A DNA stretch of 64,000 bases from Parablautia intestinalis (GTDB taxonomy: Bacteria > Bacillota > Clostridia > Lachnospirales > Lachnospiraceae): positions 1 to 64,000 of the forward strand of contig RAYQ01000019.1 of NCBI GenBank assembly GCA_003612395.1. Reading direction: 5' to 3'. Position 1 is the first letter of the stretch; every line of letters begins with the position of its first letter. The translations under genes were made by a program, and so were the position numbers. The notes beneath the pieces are model-generated. The model saw nothing but the letters and a program-made list of their open reading frames with translations. It did no database searches and was not told the origin of the DNA. Below, one piece after another: positions 25,803 through 34,851 of the stretch.

Positions 25803-26550
25803 CACTTATGTCACCCCCCAGCGCGGACAGCACGTCCAGAATTTCGTGGTAGAACACGGGCCGTCCCCGTTCTCCTCGGAGCAATTCATTGAACACCCGG
25901 CCATCCTTCAGAAACAACACCCGTTTTGCGTAACTGGCGCTGTATGCGTCATGGGTGACCATAAGTATTGTGGCTCCCATATCCTGATTCATGTTGGACA
26001 TAATCTCCAACAGATTCTTGGATGCCTTAGAATCCAATGCCCCGGTAGGCTCGTCAGCCAGAAGGAGAGACTGCCCAGCCACCATCGCACGGGAGCAGGC
26101 AGCCCGTTGCTTCTGGCCGCCGGAAACCTGATAGGGGAACTTGGGCAGGATGTCGGTGATCCCCAGCTTTTGTGCAACATCCCGCACCCGCTCTTGTACC
26201 GTTTTTGGGGCGGTATGGTTCAGCGAAAGGGCCAGTCCGATGTTTTCCTCAATCGTCAGAGTATCCAGTAAATTGAAGTCCTGGAATACAAAGCCCAGCC
26301 GCTCGCGGCGGAATTTTGCCAGTTCTTCCTCAGACAGATCGGCAATATTCACACCGTCCAAAAGAATTTTTCCGGCGCTGATGGTGTCGATGGCGGAGAT
26401 GCAGTTGAGCAGGGTAGTTTTTCCGCTGCCCGATGCCCCCATGATTGCCAGAAACTCCCCGGCCTCCACATCAAAACTCACCCGGTCCAACGCACGGGTG
26501 ACGTTATTTTTATTGCCATAGTATTTTTCGATGTTTTGTATTTGAAGCAT
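25792..26550 (-). CDS. BceA-like ABC transporter ATP-binding protein
   Basis: A 252-residue ABC ATPase of the MacB/LolD-BceA group, with Walker A GASGSGKTTLL (about 39-49), signature VSGGQKQRAACSRA, Walker B LLLADEPTGALDS and the switch histidine in MVTHDAYSA. It would drive the adjacent permease. The start at 26550 has GGGAGG seven bases upstream; the longer frame to 26577 lacks a site. Forms one operon with the kinase and regulator genes. Confidence 0.92.
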   Translation of the reverse strand: MLQIQNIEKYYGNKNNVTRALDRVSFDVEAGEFLAIMGASGSGKTTLLNCISAIDTISAGKILLDGVNIADLSEEELAKFRRERLGFVFQDFNLLDTLTIEENIGLALSLNHTAPKTVQERVRDVAQKLGITDILPKFPYQVSGGQKQRAACSRAMVAGQSLLLADEPTGALDSKASKNLLEIMSNMNQDMGATILMVTHDAYSASYAKRVLFLKDGRVFNELLRGERGRPVFYHEILDVLSALGGDISDVI

Positions 26551-26622
26551 AATCGAACCTCCCTTGCGTCCTATCATACACCGGATGCAGAGGAGGAGGT
26601 ATCGAATTGATATTGATTTTTC

Positions 26623-27633
26623 TTACAATTTTGTAAGGTTCTCCTTTGCGGGAAATGTCAGTATCACCGTTGTTCCTTTTTCCTCCTGCGAAGCAATGTA
26701 CAGCCCCAAATCCAGAAAGGACGCCAGCTTTTTGCACAGGTACAGTCCCATGCCGGTAGACCCGCCCCGGCTCCGTCCATTGCTGCCGGTAAATCCCCGG
26801 TCAAATACACGGGGCAGTTCATGAGCCGGAATACCGATGCCGTTATCTTGAACGGCAAGTTGAATCTGTTTTCCAAGAGGTTTTGCGGAAAGTGTGATGA
26901 CTGGTTTCGTTCCCCGGTAGCGGGCAGCGTTTTGGAACAGCTGCCCCAGGATAAAGACTGCCCACTTTTGATCAGTGTAGACAGTACAATCCAACCCCTC
27001 TGTTTCTATCCGAACACCACTTTGAATTAGAAGGGAACGATGGTTTTCAATCGCCTGGGCAGCGATTCTTCCCAGGTCCACCTGCCGAAGCAGGCAGTCC
27101 TGTTCAGGGTTCTTCGCACGGGCGTAAAACAAGGCCCGTTCCACATGAGCTTCGATCTGCACCAGTTCTGCCATTAATTTTCGGCGGGTTTCTCCGTCTA
27201 AATCCCGGCAGATCAGCCGTGAAGCGGTGATGGGGGCTTTGATTTCATGCACCCAGCGTTCCACATACTCCCGGTACTCCCGCTGAGTGGCCTGGGCATC
27301 GGACACCGCCCCCGTCATGGCCCGGCCCGCTCGCCGGGTTAAATCGAACAGCCGGCGTTCATAGAGACTTTTTGGAGGCGGAACGCACTCCATAAACAGG
27401 TACTTCCGATCCAGGCCCTCCAATATGTTTTCCAGTTCCAGTAGACGGGTGCGTTGTTGAAAGAATTCGAATACATGAACACTCACAAAAACCAACAAAA
27501 GCACAAGCAACAAAATGACAAGAATTCCCGATTGCGTTCCCGTAGCAAGAAGGAACAACACCGCCAATCCGATGACAATCAGTTGAAGGGCAATCCGGCC
27601 CAGCCGGTCAGATAAAAATTCCCGCAAAGTCAT
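26623..27633 (-). CDS. BceS-like sensor histidine kinase
   Basis: A 336-residue kinase of the intramembrane-sensing type: two adjacent N-terminal membrane segments (about 12-60) with almost no extracytoplasmic loop, then a short linker, an H box (ERWVHEIKAPITASRL) and an ATPase domain with N, G1 (DNGIGIP) and G2 (GSTGMGLYLCKKL) boxes. Kinases of this type take their signal from the BceAB transporter. The gene overlaps its regulator by four bases. Confidence 0.92.
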   Translation of the reverse strand: MTLREFLSDRLGRIALQLIVIGLAVLFLLATGTQSGILVILLLVLLLVFVSVHVFEFFQQRTRLLELENILEGLDRKYLFMECVPPPKSLYERRLFDLTRRAGRAMTGAVSDAQATQREYREYVERWVHEIKAPITASRLICRDLDGETRRKLMAELVQIEAHVERALFYARAKNPEQDCLLRQVDLGRIAAQAIENHRSLLIQSGVRIETEGLDCTVYTDQKWAVFILGQLFQNAARYRGTKPVITLSAKPLGKQIQLAVQDNGIGIPAHELPRVFDRGFTGSNGRSRGGSTGMGLYLCKKLASFLDLGLYIASQEEKGTTVILTFPAKENLTKL

Positions 27634-28298
27634 AGCTGATACCCCATTCCCCGCCGGGTCTTGATTGCATCAGGCAGGCCAATCTCCGCCAGTTTTGCCC
27701 GCAGCCGGGTCATGTTGACACTGAGGGTGTTGTCATCAATGTAAATCTGATTGTCCCATAGCGCATCAATCAGGTCAGCCCTGGAAACAATTTGCCCCGC
27801 ATGAGTCATCAAACAAGCCAGTATTTGAAGTTCGTTTCGGGTCAACTCCGCAGTTTTTTCATTGGCTGATACACTTCCTTTTGTCAGGCTCAAACGCAGT
27901 TCTCCGGCATCCAGAGCATCAGCCAGTTCCGGCTTGCCAAAACTCCGGCGCAGGACCGCTTTGATTCGTGCCAGCAGAACGGGGACACTGTATGGCTTCG
28001 CGATGTAATCATCCCCGCCCAGGCTCAGCGCCCGCACTTCGTCTACACCAGTGTCCCGGCTGGTGACAAAGATCACCGGCGCGGGAACCGCTTTGCGCAG
28101 CGCGGCGCACAGAGAGAAGCCGTCTTTACCCGGAAGGCCAATATCCAAAAGGATAAGGTCCGGGCGTTCCTGCGCTGCCTGACTTGGCACATCTGTAAAC
28201 TTTGTAATCACCAGAGGCGTATATCCCTCATTTTCCAAGAGCAGTGCCAGTTCTTCCCGAATGGCCGGGTCATCCTCTATTATCATTATTTTGAGCAT
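27630..28298 (-). CDS. BceR-like response regulator
   Basis: A 222-residue OmpR-family regulator. The receiver domain has EDDP near the start, the phosphorylated aspartate in LILLDIGLPG and the lysine in YIAKPYS. The winged-helix domain (about 125-222) ends MTRLRAKLAEIG and RRGMGYQL. It likely activates the transporter genes in the same operon when an antimicrobial peptide is present. AGGAATGG lies upstream of its ATG. Confidence 0.92.
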   Translation of the reverse strand: MLKIMIIEDDPAIREELALLLENEGYTPLVITKFTDVPSQAAQERPDLILLDIGLPGKDGFSLCAALRKAVPAPVIFVTSRDTGVDEVRALSLGGDDYIAKPYSVPVLLARIKAVLRRSFGKPELADALDAGELRLSLTKGSVSANEKTAELTRNELQILACLMTHAGQIVSRADLIDALWDNQIYIDDNTLSVNMTRLRAKLAEIGLPDAIKTRRGMGYQL

Positions 28299-28518
28299 GC
28301 CATTCCTCCCATTATTCTCATTTTAGCACGGGGAGGACAGATGATCAATTACAAGTCCATCGCCAGACGGGCATAGAATAGTGTGATTGCACGGCATCTA
28401 AGATCTATTCTTTTCCAAAACCATAATCAGTTACCGTAAGCCGAGGGCGGTCAGCACCGGGCAGAGGGAACTGGCAAGGCAGATGATGATTGCTAATAAT
28501 AAGGCAAAGGGAGATTAA

Positions 28519-28659
28519 GGAAAACTTAATGGTTCTGTATGGAGTAACCCGGACTATGATAATTTTTTCCAAACTTATGCGGGCAAACAAATAGATGTTA
28601 ATACTTTACAGAACTATTATCCATACACATATATTTTGCAAACAGATAAAGATTTATAA
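28519..28659 (+). pseudogene. unrecognised C-terminal coding fragment
   Basis: A 46-codon open piece directly after a stop reads like protein (NPDYDNFFQTYAGKQIDVN, then YYPYTYILQTDKDL, stop) but has no start codon with a ribosome site. I do not recognise a family. Confidence 0.35.
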
Positions 28660-28682
28660 TGTTCCGGGTTTAAGAAAAGGAA

Positions 28683-28997
28683 AATTTTCTCAACCGCTAC
28701 CGCTATGACGAGGGCGAATTAAACCGTATCTTATCAGTTGCCTTGCAGACAAGGGAGTGCCAGAAGGTTATATCAATATCAAGTCGGAGAGCCTGGAACC
28801 ACTCTCCCGCCTAATGCCCCAAAGAATATGCAGCCCGGGCCGCTTTATGGAATGCTGCCCCTCTGTCAGAGAAAGGGCAGAAATCACAGATTGCAAGAAT
28901 GTTAATAGCGTCACTCCCAAACTTTACTTACAATGCGCCCCTTACTGAAAACGGGGAATGTGGAGCAAAGACCAAAAAGGTTTATGAATGGGAATAG
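28683..28997 (+). pseudogene. frameshifted remnant of an accessory gene
   Basis: Three frames join into one plausible protein: NRYRYDEGELNRILSVALQT, then VPEGYINIKSESLEPLSRLM, then PKEYAARAALWNAAPLSEKG and on to KTKKVYEWE, stop. Two single-base shifts (near 28758 and 28818) separate them. The composition is strongly coding-like, but the family is not recognised. It lies among mobile debris and just before a CPBP gene. Confidence 0.45.
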
Positions 28998-29049
28998 CAA
29001 TGTGATTGTGGTAGTATTTAAGTCAGACAGTTTGACGGAGGTCTATGTT

Positions 29050-29712
29050 ATGGGAGAGAATACCTTAAAAATCAGTAATGCTATTATATGGGTAGCTGCA
29101 TATTTTGGAATTATGCTTTTCTACACATTTTTAAATGTAGCAGTTTGGAGAAAGGTATTTCCAAATTATTCAGAGTGGATAAATATTATAGTTATAATGA
29201 TATGTGCGCTTGGATTTATTTGTTTACTCAAAAGCAGGTATGAAATAAATCTATTATCTAATGTCACGCTAACAGGTATTCTTTTGGCTATATTTTGTTC
29301 TGTTTTGTTTTTCCTGCTTTTAGATAAATGTCTGGACCCTGTATTTGAAAACATTTTTCCTCAAAGTGAACAGGATTATCAAGAAACAATTCAAAGTCTA
29401 ATGAAGTCACCTGTTACAAGTTTATTGCAGGTATGTATTATGGCGCCCATTATAGAAGAAATTTTAATGAGAGGGTTTGTATTGGGAGGATTGAAAAATT
29501 CTTATGGTGTCATGGCCGCATTGTTTATTTCTGCTTTGTTTTTTGCAATTCTGCATTTCAATATGGTGCAGACTTTGTCAGCATTAGTGTGCGGTATTGT
29601 ACTGGGATTGCTTTATATAAAAACCAATTCAATACCCTGCTGCATCATTGCACATTGCGGATATAATTTAATATCTTACATTACAATGATTTATCCATAT
29701 ATAAACAAGTAA
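29050..29712 (+). CDS. CPBP-family intramembrane metalloprotease
   Basis: A membrane protein of 220 residues with about six to seven hydrophobic segments. The CAAX-protease/bacteriocin-processing (Abi) motifs are present: EEILMRG (motif 1), FAILHFN (motif 2) and a late HCGYN (motif 3). Such proteins may mature peptides or give immunity to bacteriocins. ATG 29050 follows GGAGG at 29037 with suitable spacing; the longer frame from 28933 would run through the preceding pseudogene. It lies next to a Bce peptide-resistance module, but on the other strand. Confidence 0.8.
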   Translation: MGENTLKISNAIIWVAAYFGIMLFYTFLNVAVWRKVFPNYSEWINIIVIMICALGFICLLKSRYEINLLSNVTLTGILLAIFCSVLFFLLLDKCLDPVFENIFPQSEQDYQETIQSLMKSPVTSLLQVCIMAPIIEEILMRGFVLGGLKNSYGVMAALFISALFFAILHFNMVQTLSALVCGIVLGLLYIKTNSIPCCIIAHCGYNLISYITMIYPYINK

Positions 29713-29996
29713 AATTGTTAATCTGAATATCTCTCAAGAAGTACACCTGATTTTGTAAATAAAATATTACCACAATCCCAACAAAATAGTCACACAGCGT
29801 CAGAGTGTATAGAACACAAATCTATGCGCTCTATTTTATTCCCGCGAGCAATGAGTGGGGCGGCTGCCTAAAGCAAACCGTTGGCTGGCTTAGACATTTG
29901 GCGAATGCCGCGAGGGGTGCTATGCGCCAATGGCGCATGGTCAACACGGACCGAAGCGGAGCGTAGACCAATACCCACACATCGAAGATGTGTTGC

Positions 29997-30433
29997 GCTT
30001 TGAAGCACTGCAAATGTTATATGAAAACAGTTTGAAAATGAAGATAATATTGTACGGAGAGAATAATTTAAGTGTCGCAAATAGCTATGGTCTTCAGGCA
30101 CAGATGTATTATATGCAAAATAAGTATGAAAAGGCGGAAGAACTATATGAGAAGTGTCTGGCAATAGAGGAAAAGATACTTCCAAAGAATCACTTATCAA
30201 TTGTAGAAACATATAGCAAGCTAGCGTTTACATGCTACGACCAAAATAAGTATCAAAAAGCATTGGTATATTATTTTAAAGTATATAGTATTTTTGCTCA
30301 AACATTTGGATTTGACAATCCGTCTACATCTTTAATTTACGAGTTTGTAAAAATAACATATTTTGAATGTAATCCACAAGGAAATTTTGAACAATGGTTA
30401 GAAGAGCAAATGAAGGAATGGCAAGGTCAGTAG
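29997..30433 (+). pseudogene. TPR-repeat protein fragment (5' truncated)
   Basis: The frame carries two to three tetratricopeptide repeats of the TPR_12/kinesin-light-chain type, such as SYGLQAQMYYMQNKYEKAEE and ETYSKLAFTCYDQNKYQKAL, and then a short tail. The open frame extends upstream to 29930, but that part reads as repeat-like DNA without a ribosome site. It therefore looks like the C-terminal end of a longer TPR protein. It could still be expressed from an internal ATG (30003 or 30036). Confidence 0.55.
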
Positions 30434-30495
30434 GCACACCATTATATAGTCAGTATAAAAGACATATGCAGCAGCGCATACGCTTTTTCTTTTTG

Positions 30496-30768
30496 CTACA
30501 ATCCGAACAGATCCACATGGGTGCCGGTTCTGTCCAGCTTCAGCTCATCGCCATCCTGTTTGTATATGAGCAGCCAGTCCGGCTCTATGTGGCATTTCCG
30601 GTATCCGGAGTAATTGCCGCTCAGGTTATGGTCCCTGTTTTTTGCCGGCAGCGGAGCGGGGATGCGGAGGGTGTCAATCGCCTGCTGCAATAATGCCATT
30701 TTATAGCCACGCTTTACGCAGGCTTTGAAGTCCTTTTTGAATCTGGTGGAATATCGCATATTGAGCAT
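30496..30768 (-). CDS. YafQ-family mRNA interferase toxin
   Basis: A 90-residue RelE-superfamily toxin of the YafQ type. The sequence MRYSTRFKKDFKACVKRGY, the SGNYSGYRKCHIEPDWLLIY segment and the final residues match the family; the histidine in KCHIEPDW and the late HVDLF histidine are catalytic candidates. It would cut mRNA on the ribosome. The antitoxin gene ends two bases upstream. Confidence 0.88.
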   Translation of the reverse strand: MLNMRYSTRFKKDFKACVKRGYKMALLQQAIDTLRIPAPLPAKNRDHNLSGNYSGYRKCHIEPDWLLIYKQDGDELKLDRTGTHVDLFGL

Positions 30769-30770
30769 GA

Positions 30771-30980
30771 TTATCCCTCCATCAGTTCAGCAAACAGATC
30801 TTCTGAGCTGCCGGTGAATAGAGTACCACCGCCGCTTTCCAACTCATCCATTGAGGCTATGGTTTCTGCATTGGGTATTTCATCCGGGACTGCTGCCCCC
30901 TGCAGATAGGCAACGATATAGTACATTTTGCTGTCGGGTATCTGATCTATGAGATTTTTTGCAAGTTCCTTATAGCTCAT
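30771..30980 (-). CDS. antitoxin partner of the YafQ-like toxin
   Basis: A 69-residue acidic protein (MSYKELAKNLIDQIPDSKM, then a glycine-containing tail ending in LFAELMEG) immediately before the toxin gene. It is not of obvious RelB sequence. Position, size and charge argue for an antitoxin. Its start at 30980 has GGAAG eight bases upstream; the frame could also begin at GTG 30989. Confidence 0.7.
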   Translation of the reverse strand: MSYKELAKNLIDQIPDSKMYYIVAYLQGAAVPDEIPNAETIASMDELESGGGTLFTGSSEDLFAELMEG

Positions 30981-31035
30981 GGTAAACACTTCCTTTCATG
31001 ATTATTGTATGCGGTTATAGGTCTTGTATTCATGT

Positions 31036-31071
31036 ATTGACAGCCGTTGGCATTTGCTGTCAATTGACAGC
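31036..31071 (-). promoter_or_regulatory. palindromic operator upstream of the yafQ-type pair
   Basis: A perfect 16-base palindrome GCTGTCAATTGACAGC (31056-31071) with an extra half site TTGACAGC (31037-31044) lies 60-90 bases before the antitoxin start. A TACAAT box stands between it and the gene. The natural reading is autoregulation by the toxin-antitoxin complex. Confidence 0.55.
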
Positions 31072-31095
31072 GGATTGCGGACAGATGGCAGCAGG

Positions 31096-31320
31096 CTACA
31101 TCTTCTGGGATAATTCTGCTGCTATTTCAGCAACGCTGGGCTTATCCTTCTCGATTTTGTTCAGCAAGGAATTTAGATTGTCTCTCAGATGTTTCGCTAG
31201 TGTAGCGCATGAGGCGGTGCCGGGGGTTCCGGTAAGTTCATAAATGCGACCGTTCTCAAGGTCGGTCAGGTAGTTGCGTATTTCGTCCAGTTCGATGCTG
31301 TAACGGTTTTTGATATCCAT
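31096..31320 (-). CDS. small helical hypothetical protein
   Basis: A 74-residue protein beginning MDIKNRYSIELDEIRNYLTD and ending in helical, charged sequence. A perfect AGGAGG lies at the right distance before the ATG, which supports expression. No family is recognised. It is encoded between a toxin-antitoxin pair and IS21-like end repeats, a setting common for plasmid or integrative-element genes. Confidence 0.6.
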   Translation of the reverse strand: MDIKNRYSIELDEIRNYLTDLENGRIYELTGTPGTASCATLAKHLRDNLNSLLNKIEKDKPSVAEIAAELSQKM

Positions 31321-31451
31321 AGTATACCTCCTATATTTTAGAGCTGCAAGGGTAAATAAACTGTTTCACAGTTACTGTTTTACAGCCCATGCAACTCTAA
31401 AATGTTCCTGGGCTAAATTAATCAAGCGATTAAGGCATACTATATGTTGTG

Positions 31452-31532
31452 ATGGATCTCAAGCTTTAAAATACCAGTATGAGGGTGGAACTCAAGCCTT
31501 AGAACGGTGGCTCTCAAGCTTTAGAATAATCA
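31452..31532 (+). repeat. IS21-like end repeats (right copy)
   Basis: Three tandem copies of the motif TGGMWCTCAAGCYTTARAA (31453, 31485 and 31508) stand here. The last 42 bases (31491-31532) are the exact reverse complement of 10637-10678, so the two arrays face each other about 20.8 kb apart. A GGGAGG site for the following pseudogene abuts the array. Confidence 0.55.
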
Positions 31533-31544
31533 GGGAGGACACGA

Positions 31545-32108
31545 ATGGATAAGATTATGTATAATGCGGAGGACATTGCGGAAAAACGCTAGATTCCGCC
31601 GGAAGAGGCAGAGAAGCTGCTTAAAGGCTTGACTGACAGGATGGAGAATGCCGGGCATCTGACTATACGGGGGCTGGTGCCCAGGGCATATTATAAGAAA
31701 CAGAAAGAGTCTGGGTTCCTCTTGGATGAGTTGGCGGCACCTGCTGCAAGGATTCCGTTGAATGAAAAACGGCTGCTGAGCTTGGAGGAGTTCTGCGGGT
31801 ATGTCGGCGGCATCGGGATATGCACCGCAAGGAAGTTTGTCCGGGAGATTGGCGCAGAGATACGGATTGGCGGGAGGTGTCTTGTGGACAGGGTGAAATT
31901 TGACCGCTGGTGTGACCAGGAGGACCGAAAGGATTATGTGCGGGTTTTTATTATACAAGGACTAAAAATGAAAACAAAATGGATGTGTATGATACTTATG
32001 CTTGCTTTAGCGCTTAATCTGTCGGTCTGGGGGAACAGACAGGAGAATGGGAACATTTCTGAAAATGGAACGGAATGGTATTCTTTTTCCTGTCTTTTCA
32101 TAAATTAG
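31545..32108 (+). pseudogene. excisionase/HTH-like gene with nonsense codon, fused to a secretion signal
   Basis: The frame starts well (GGGAGG, ATG 31545) with MDKIMYNAEDIAEK, then meets TAG at 31590 and continues in the same frame. The later part (LSLEEFCGYVGGIGICTARK, then IRIGGRCLVDRVKFDRWC) looks like a small helix-turn-helix excisionase-type protein. Without a stop it then reads into MKTKWMCMILMLALALNLSV, a signal-peptide-like segment from another gene. It may be two broken genes joined by a deletion. Confidence 0.55.
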
Positions 32109-32140
32109 TAAGGAAAAATAGTATATTTGCAGGTGTGTAT

Positions 32141-32659
32141 ATGAAAAGCCAAAGGAAAAATCATAAGAAAAGTTATCAGAAAAGTCACAGGAAAAACTAT
32201 ATAGACAGTCAGTTAAAAGGCAGTTTTTTGAACCTGTCGGGGATAAAGTGGGGCATATATGCTTTGAGCATGGCGGTTATAGTGTGCTTTTTGGCAGGAT
32301 GTGCAAAGGAAAAAGACCCTCTGGAAAAGATAAAGGATCTGGAATTTACCGTCCTGGCAGAGGAAAATATCCCGGAGGAGCTTAAAAACGTCATAGAGGA
32401 AAAGAAAGGTAATGCCTTTAAGGTTACCTATCAGGATAATGGCTTTTTATATATTTGTATCGGGTATGGAGAACAGGTGAGCGGCGGTTACAGTATTACG
32501 GTCAACGACCTTTATCTTACGGAAAATGCCATGTATGTGGATACTACGCTGATTGGGCCTGACCCGGCAGATACGGCAGTGGTGAAAAAGAATATGCCCT
32601 CTTATCCTTACATAGTCATCAAGACGGAATTTATTGATAAGCCGGTGGTGTTTAACTAG
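32141..32659 (+). CDS. PrcB_C-domain lipoprotein
   Basis: A 172-residue exported protein with a long basic N-terminus, a hydrophobic segment and a lipobox (FLAGC) near residue 48. The C-terminal part, with YGEQVSGGYSITVNDLYLT and SYPYIVIKTEF, fits the PrcB_C (protease complex subunit) domain. It would sit on the outer face of the membrane. The start is ATG 32141; the frame upstream belongs to the preceding pseudogene. Its role is unknown. Confidence 0.7.
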   Translation: MKSQRKNHKKSYQKSHRKNYIDSQLKGSFLNLSGIKWGIYALSMAVIVCFLAGCAKEKDPLEKIKDLEFTVLAEENIPEELKNVIEEKKGNAFKVTYQDNGFLYICIGYGEQVSGGYSITVNDLYLTENAMYVDTTLIGPDPADTAVVKKNMPSYPYIVIKTEFIDKPVVFN

Positions 32660-32795
32660 TATGTAGCATCGGAGCGTGTAAAAAAGGACATTTTTTTCAA
32701 GGGAAATCCCCCAATAATCGTCTTTTCAGGAGGCATCAGGGTGGCTATACTTGAAGAAAGAAATTAAATTTTAATCTTTCATCAGGGAGGAAAGA

Positions 32796-32907
32796 GGGAA
32801 AGATTTTTCAAATCTTTCCTCTGCAAGTTTGTGTCTGCGCTGCATCCACAAACTTGTAAGCCATATATGGCTTTGCGCAATAGAGCAGCGCAGAAATGGG
32901 GAAAATC
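32796..32907 (+). repeat. palindromic leader cassette before the GH120 gene (family D)
   Basis: Nested hairpins fill this stretch: GGAAAGATTT-TTC-AAATCTTTCC (32799-32821), CAAGTTTGTG facing CACAAACTTG (about 32823-32857), AGCCATATATGGCT (about 32860-32873) and GCGCTGC facing GCAGCGC. It ends AAATGGGGAAAATC just before the start codon, giving the ribosome site. Confidence 0.5.
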
Positions 32908-34851
32908 ATGGGAAAAGAATATCATGTAGCCGTAAACGGCTTCGATGGCAGTATCGGAAGCGTTGCAGAACCCTTCGCCACAATCCAGAGAGCGGCGGAT
33001 ATTGCCATGCCGGGGGATACGGTCATTGTGCATGGCGGACAGTATCGGGAGTGGGTGAAACCGGCAAACGGCGGCAGCAGTGAAATCTGCCGTATCACTT
33101 ATCGGGCAGCGGAAGGCGAAAAGGTAGTGATCAAAGGATCTGAACAGGTCACCAATTGGGAAAAGGTTGAGGAAACCGTGTGGAAGGCTGTGCTGCCTAA
33201 CAGTATGTTTGGAGATTATAATCCATACAAAGAAATTTTAGGCGGAGACTGGTTCGTAGCGCCGGAGGGAGACATTTTACATACAGGGGATGTGTACTTA
33301 AACGGAAAATCCTTTTACGAGGCAAAAAGCCTTGAGGAAGTAAAAAATCCGGTGATGCGGACAGAAGGTGTAAATCCGCCCTGGACAAAGCACGCGGAAC
33401 CGCTTCTCCATCCGGAGGATTCCATTTATCAGTGGTATTGTGAAGTGGACGGGGAAAACACCACGATTTATGCCAATTTCCAGGGAGCTGATCCTAACAG
33501 GGAGCTTACGGAAATCAATGTGCGTAAGTGCTGCTTTTACCCGGTAAAGACAGGAAGGAATTATATTACGGTTTCCGGGTTTGAAATGGCCCAGGCAGCA
33601 TGTCCCTGGACCCCTCCCACGGCGGACCAGCCGGGACTTTTAGGCGCAAACTGGAGCAAAGGCTGGGTGATTGAAAATAATATCATCCATGATGCCAAGT
33701 GCAGCGGCATCAGCCTTGGAAAGGAAGAATCCACAGGACACAATCTCTGTACCAGAACCCACAGGAAACCGGGCTACCAATATCAGATGGAGGCAGTTTT
33801 CAGGGCGCGGCATATTGGATGGAGTAAGGAGACAACAGGCTCCCATGTTGTCCGCAACAATGTGATTTATGACTGCGGCCAGAATGGAATTGTAGGGCAC
33901 ATGGGTTGTGTGTTCAGTGAAATTTATGGAAATCATATTTACAACATTGCGGTCAAGCATGAATATTTTGGTTATGAGATTGCGGGCATTAAGCTCCATG
34001 CGGCAATTGATGTACAGATCCATCATAATAACATCCATAACTGTACCCTGGGCACATGGTTAGACTGGCAGGCCCAGGGAGCCAGGGTAAGCAAAAATCT
34101 GTACTATAACAACGACAGGGATTTGATGGTGGAAGTAACCCATGGCCCTTATGTGGTAGACAATAATATTTTTGCATCGGATTACAATTTTGATAATATT
34201 GCCCAGGGCGGCGCATATGTGCATAACCTCTGCTGCGGAACCATGCGCAGGGAGCCGGTACCGGACCGCTCCACCCCGTATCATTATCCCCATACTACAG
34301 AAGTGGCAGGAACTACAGTGGTTTACGGCGGTGATGACAGGCTTTATAGAAACATTTTCCTTGGCGGCGTAAAGACCTACACGGAACAGTCAACCTGCGG
34401 AACGGAAGGGTATGAGGCAAGCACCACATCCCTGGAAGAATATATTGACCAGGTGCTCGCAAAAGGGGTAGGCGATTTGGAAATGTATCTGCTTGTGAAA
34501 CAGCCGGTATACATTAATGATAATTGTTACTTAAATGGCGCGAAGCCTTTTGAGAGGGAGGAGAATTATTATCTTTCCGATGAAAATCCCAATGTGCGCA
34601 TTTCGGAGGAGGAAGACGGAACCTATCTGGAAATGACGGCAACGCCCGGCATGCTAAAGGCAGCTGAGGGAGAGCTTTCCTCCGGATTTTTTGGTATGGT
34701 AAGGATTGTGGAAGCTGCTTATGAGACGCCGGATGGGAAAGAAATTTTCTTTGACAGCGACTACCGGGGGCAAAAATGGGAAGGCGCAGCACTGGCAGGA
34801 CCATTTGCCGGTCTTAAAGAAGGTGTTAACCGTATTAAGGTTTGGGGATAA
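32908..34851 (+). CDS. GH120 beta-xylosidase
   Basis: A 647-residue cytoplasmic right-handed beta-helix protein without signal peptide. Its sequence runs closely with GH120 beta-xylosidase XylC of Thermoanaerobacterium as I remember it (for example PWTPPTADQPGL and NWSKGW, GIKLHAAIDVQIHHN). The proposed nucleophile Asp386 (TWLDWQAQG) and acid/base Glu409 (MVEVTHGP) are 23 residues apart, as are Asp382 and Glu405 of XylC. It would cut xylose from imported xylo-oligosaccharides. ATG 32908 is preferred over ATG 32896 because GGGGA precedes it. The importer genes follow. Confidence 0.85.
   Translation: MGKEYHVAVNGFDGSIGSVAEPFATIQRAADIAMPGDTVIVHGGQYREWVKPANGGSSEICRITYRAAEGEKVVIKGSEQVTNWEKVEETVWKAVLPNSMFGDYNPYKEILGGDWFVAPEGDILHTGDVYLNGKSFYEAKSLEEVKNPVMRTEGVNPPWTKHAEPLLHPEDSIYQWYCEVDGENTTIYANFQGADPNRELTEINVRKCCFYPVKTGRNYITVSGFEMAQAACPWTPPTADQPGLLGANWSKGWVIENNIIHDAKCSGISLGKEESTGHNLCTRTHRKPGYQYQMEAVFRARHIGWSKETTGSHVVRNNVIYDCGQNGIVGHMGCVFSEIYGNHIYNIAVKHEYFGYEIAGIKLHAAIDVQIHHNNIHNCTLGTWLDWQAQGARVSKNLYYNNDRDLMVEVTHGPYVVDNNIFASDYNFDNIAQGGAYVHNLCCGTMRREPVPDRSTPYHYPHTTEVAGTTVVYGGDDRLYRNIFLGGVKTYTEQSTCGTEGYEASTTSLEEYIDQVLAKGVGDLEMYLLVKQPVYINDNCYLNGAKPFEREENYYLSDENPNVRISEEEDGTYLEMTATPGMLKAAEGELSSGFFGMVRIVEAAYETPDGKEIFFDSDYRGQKWEGAALAGPFAGLKEGVNRIKVWG

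Noticed and set aside
33640-34038. 132-codon minus-strand frame inside the GH120 gene
   Set aside because: It lies wholly inside a well-supported enzyme gene and has no ribosome site; a shadow frame.
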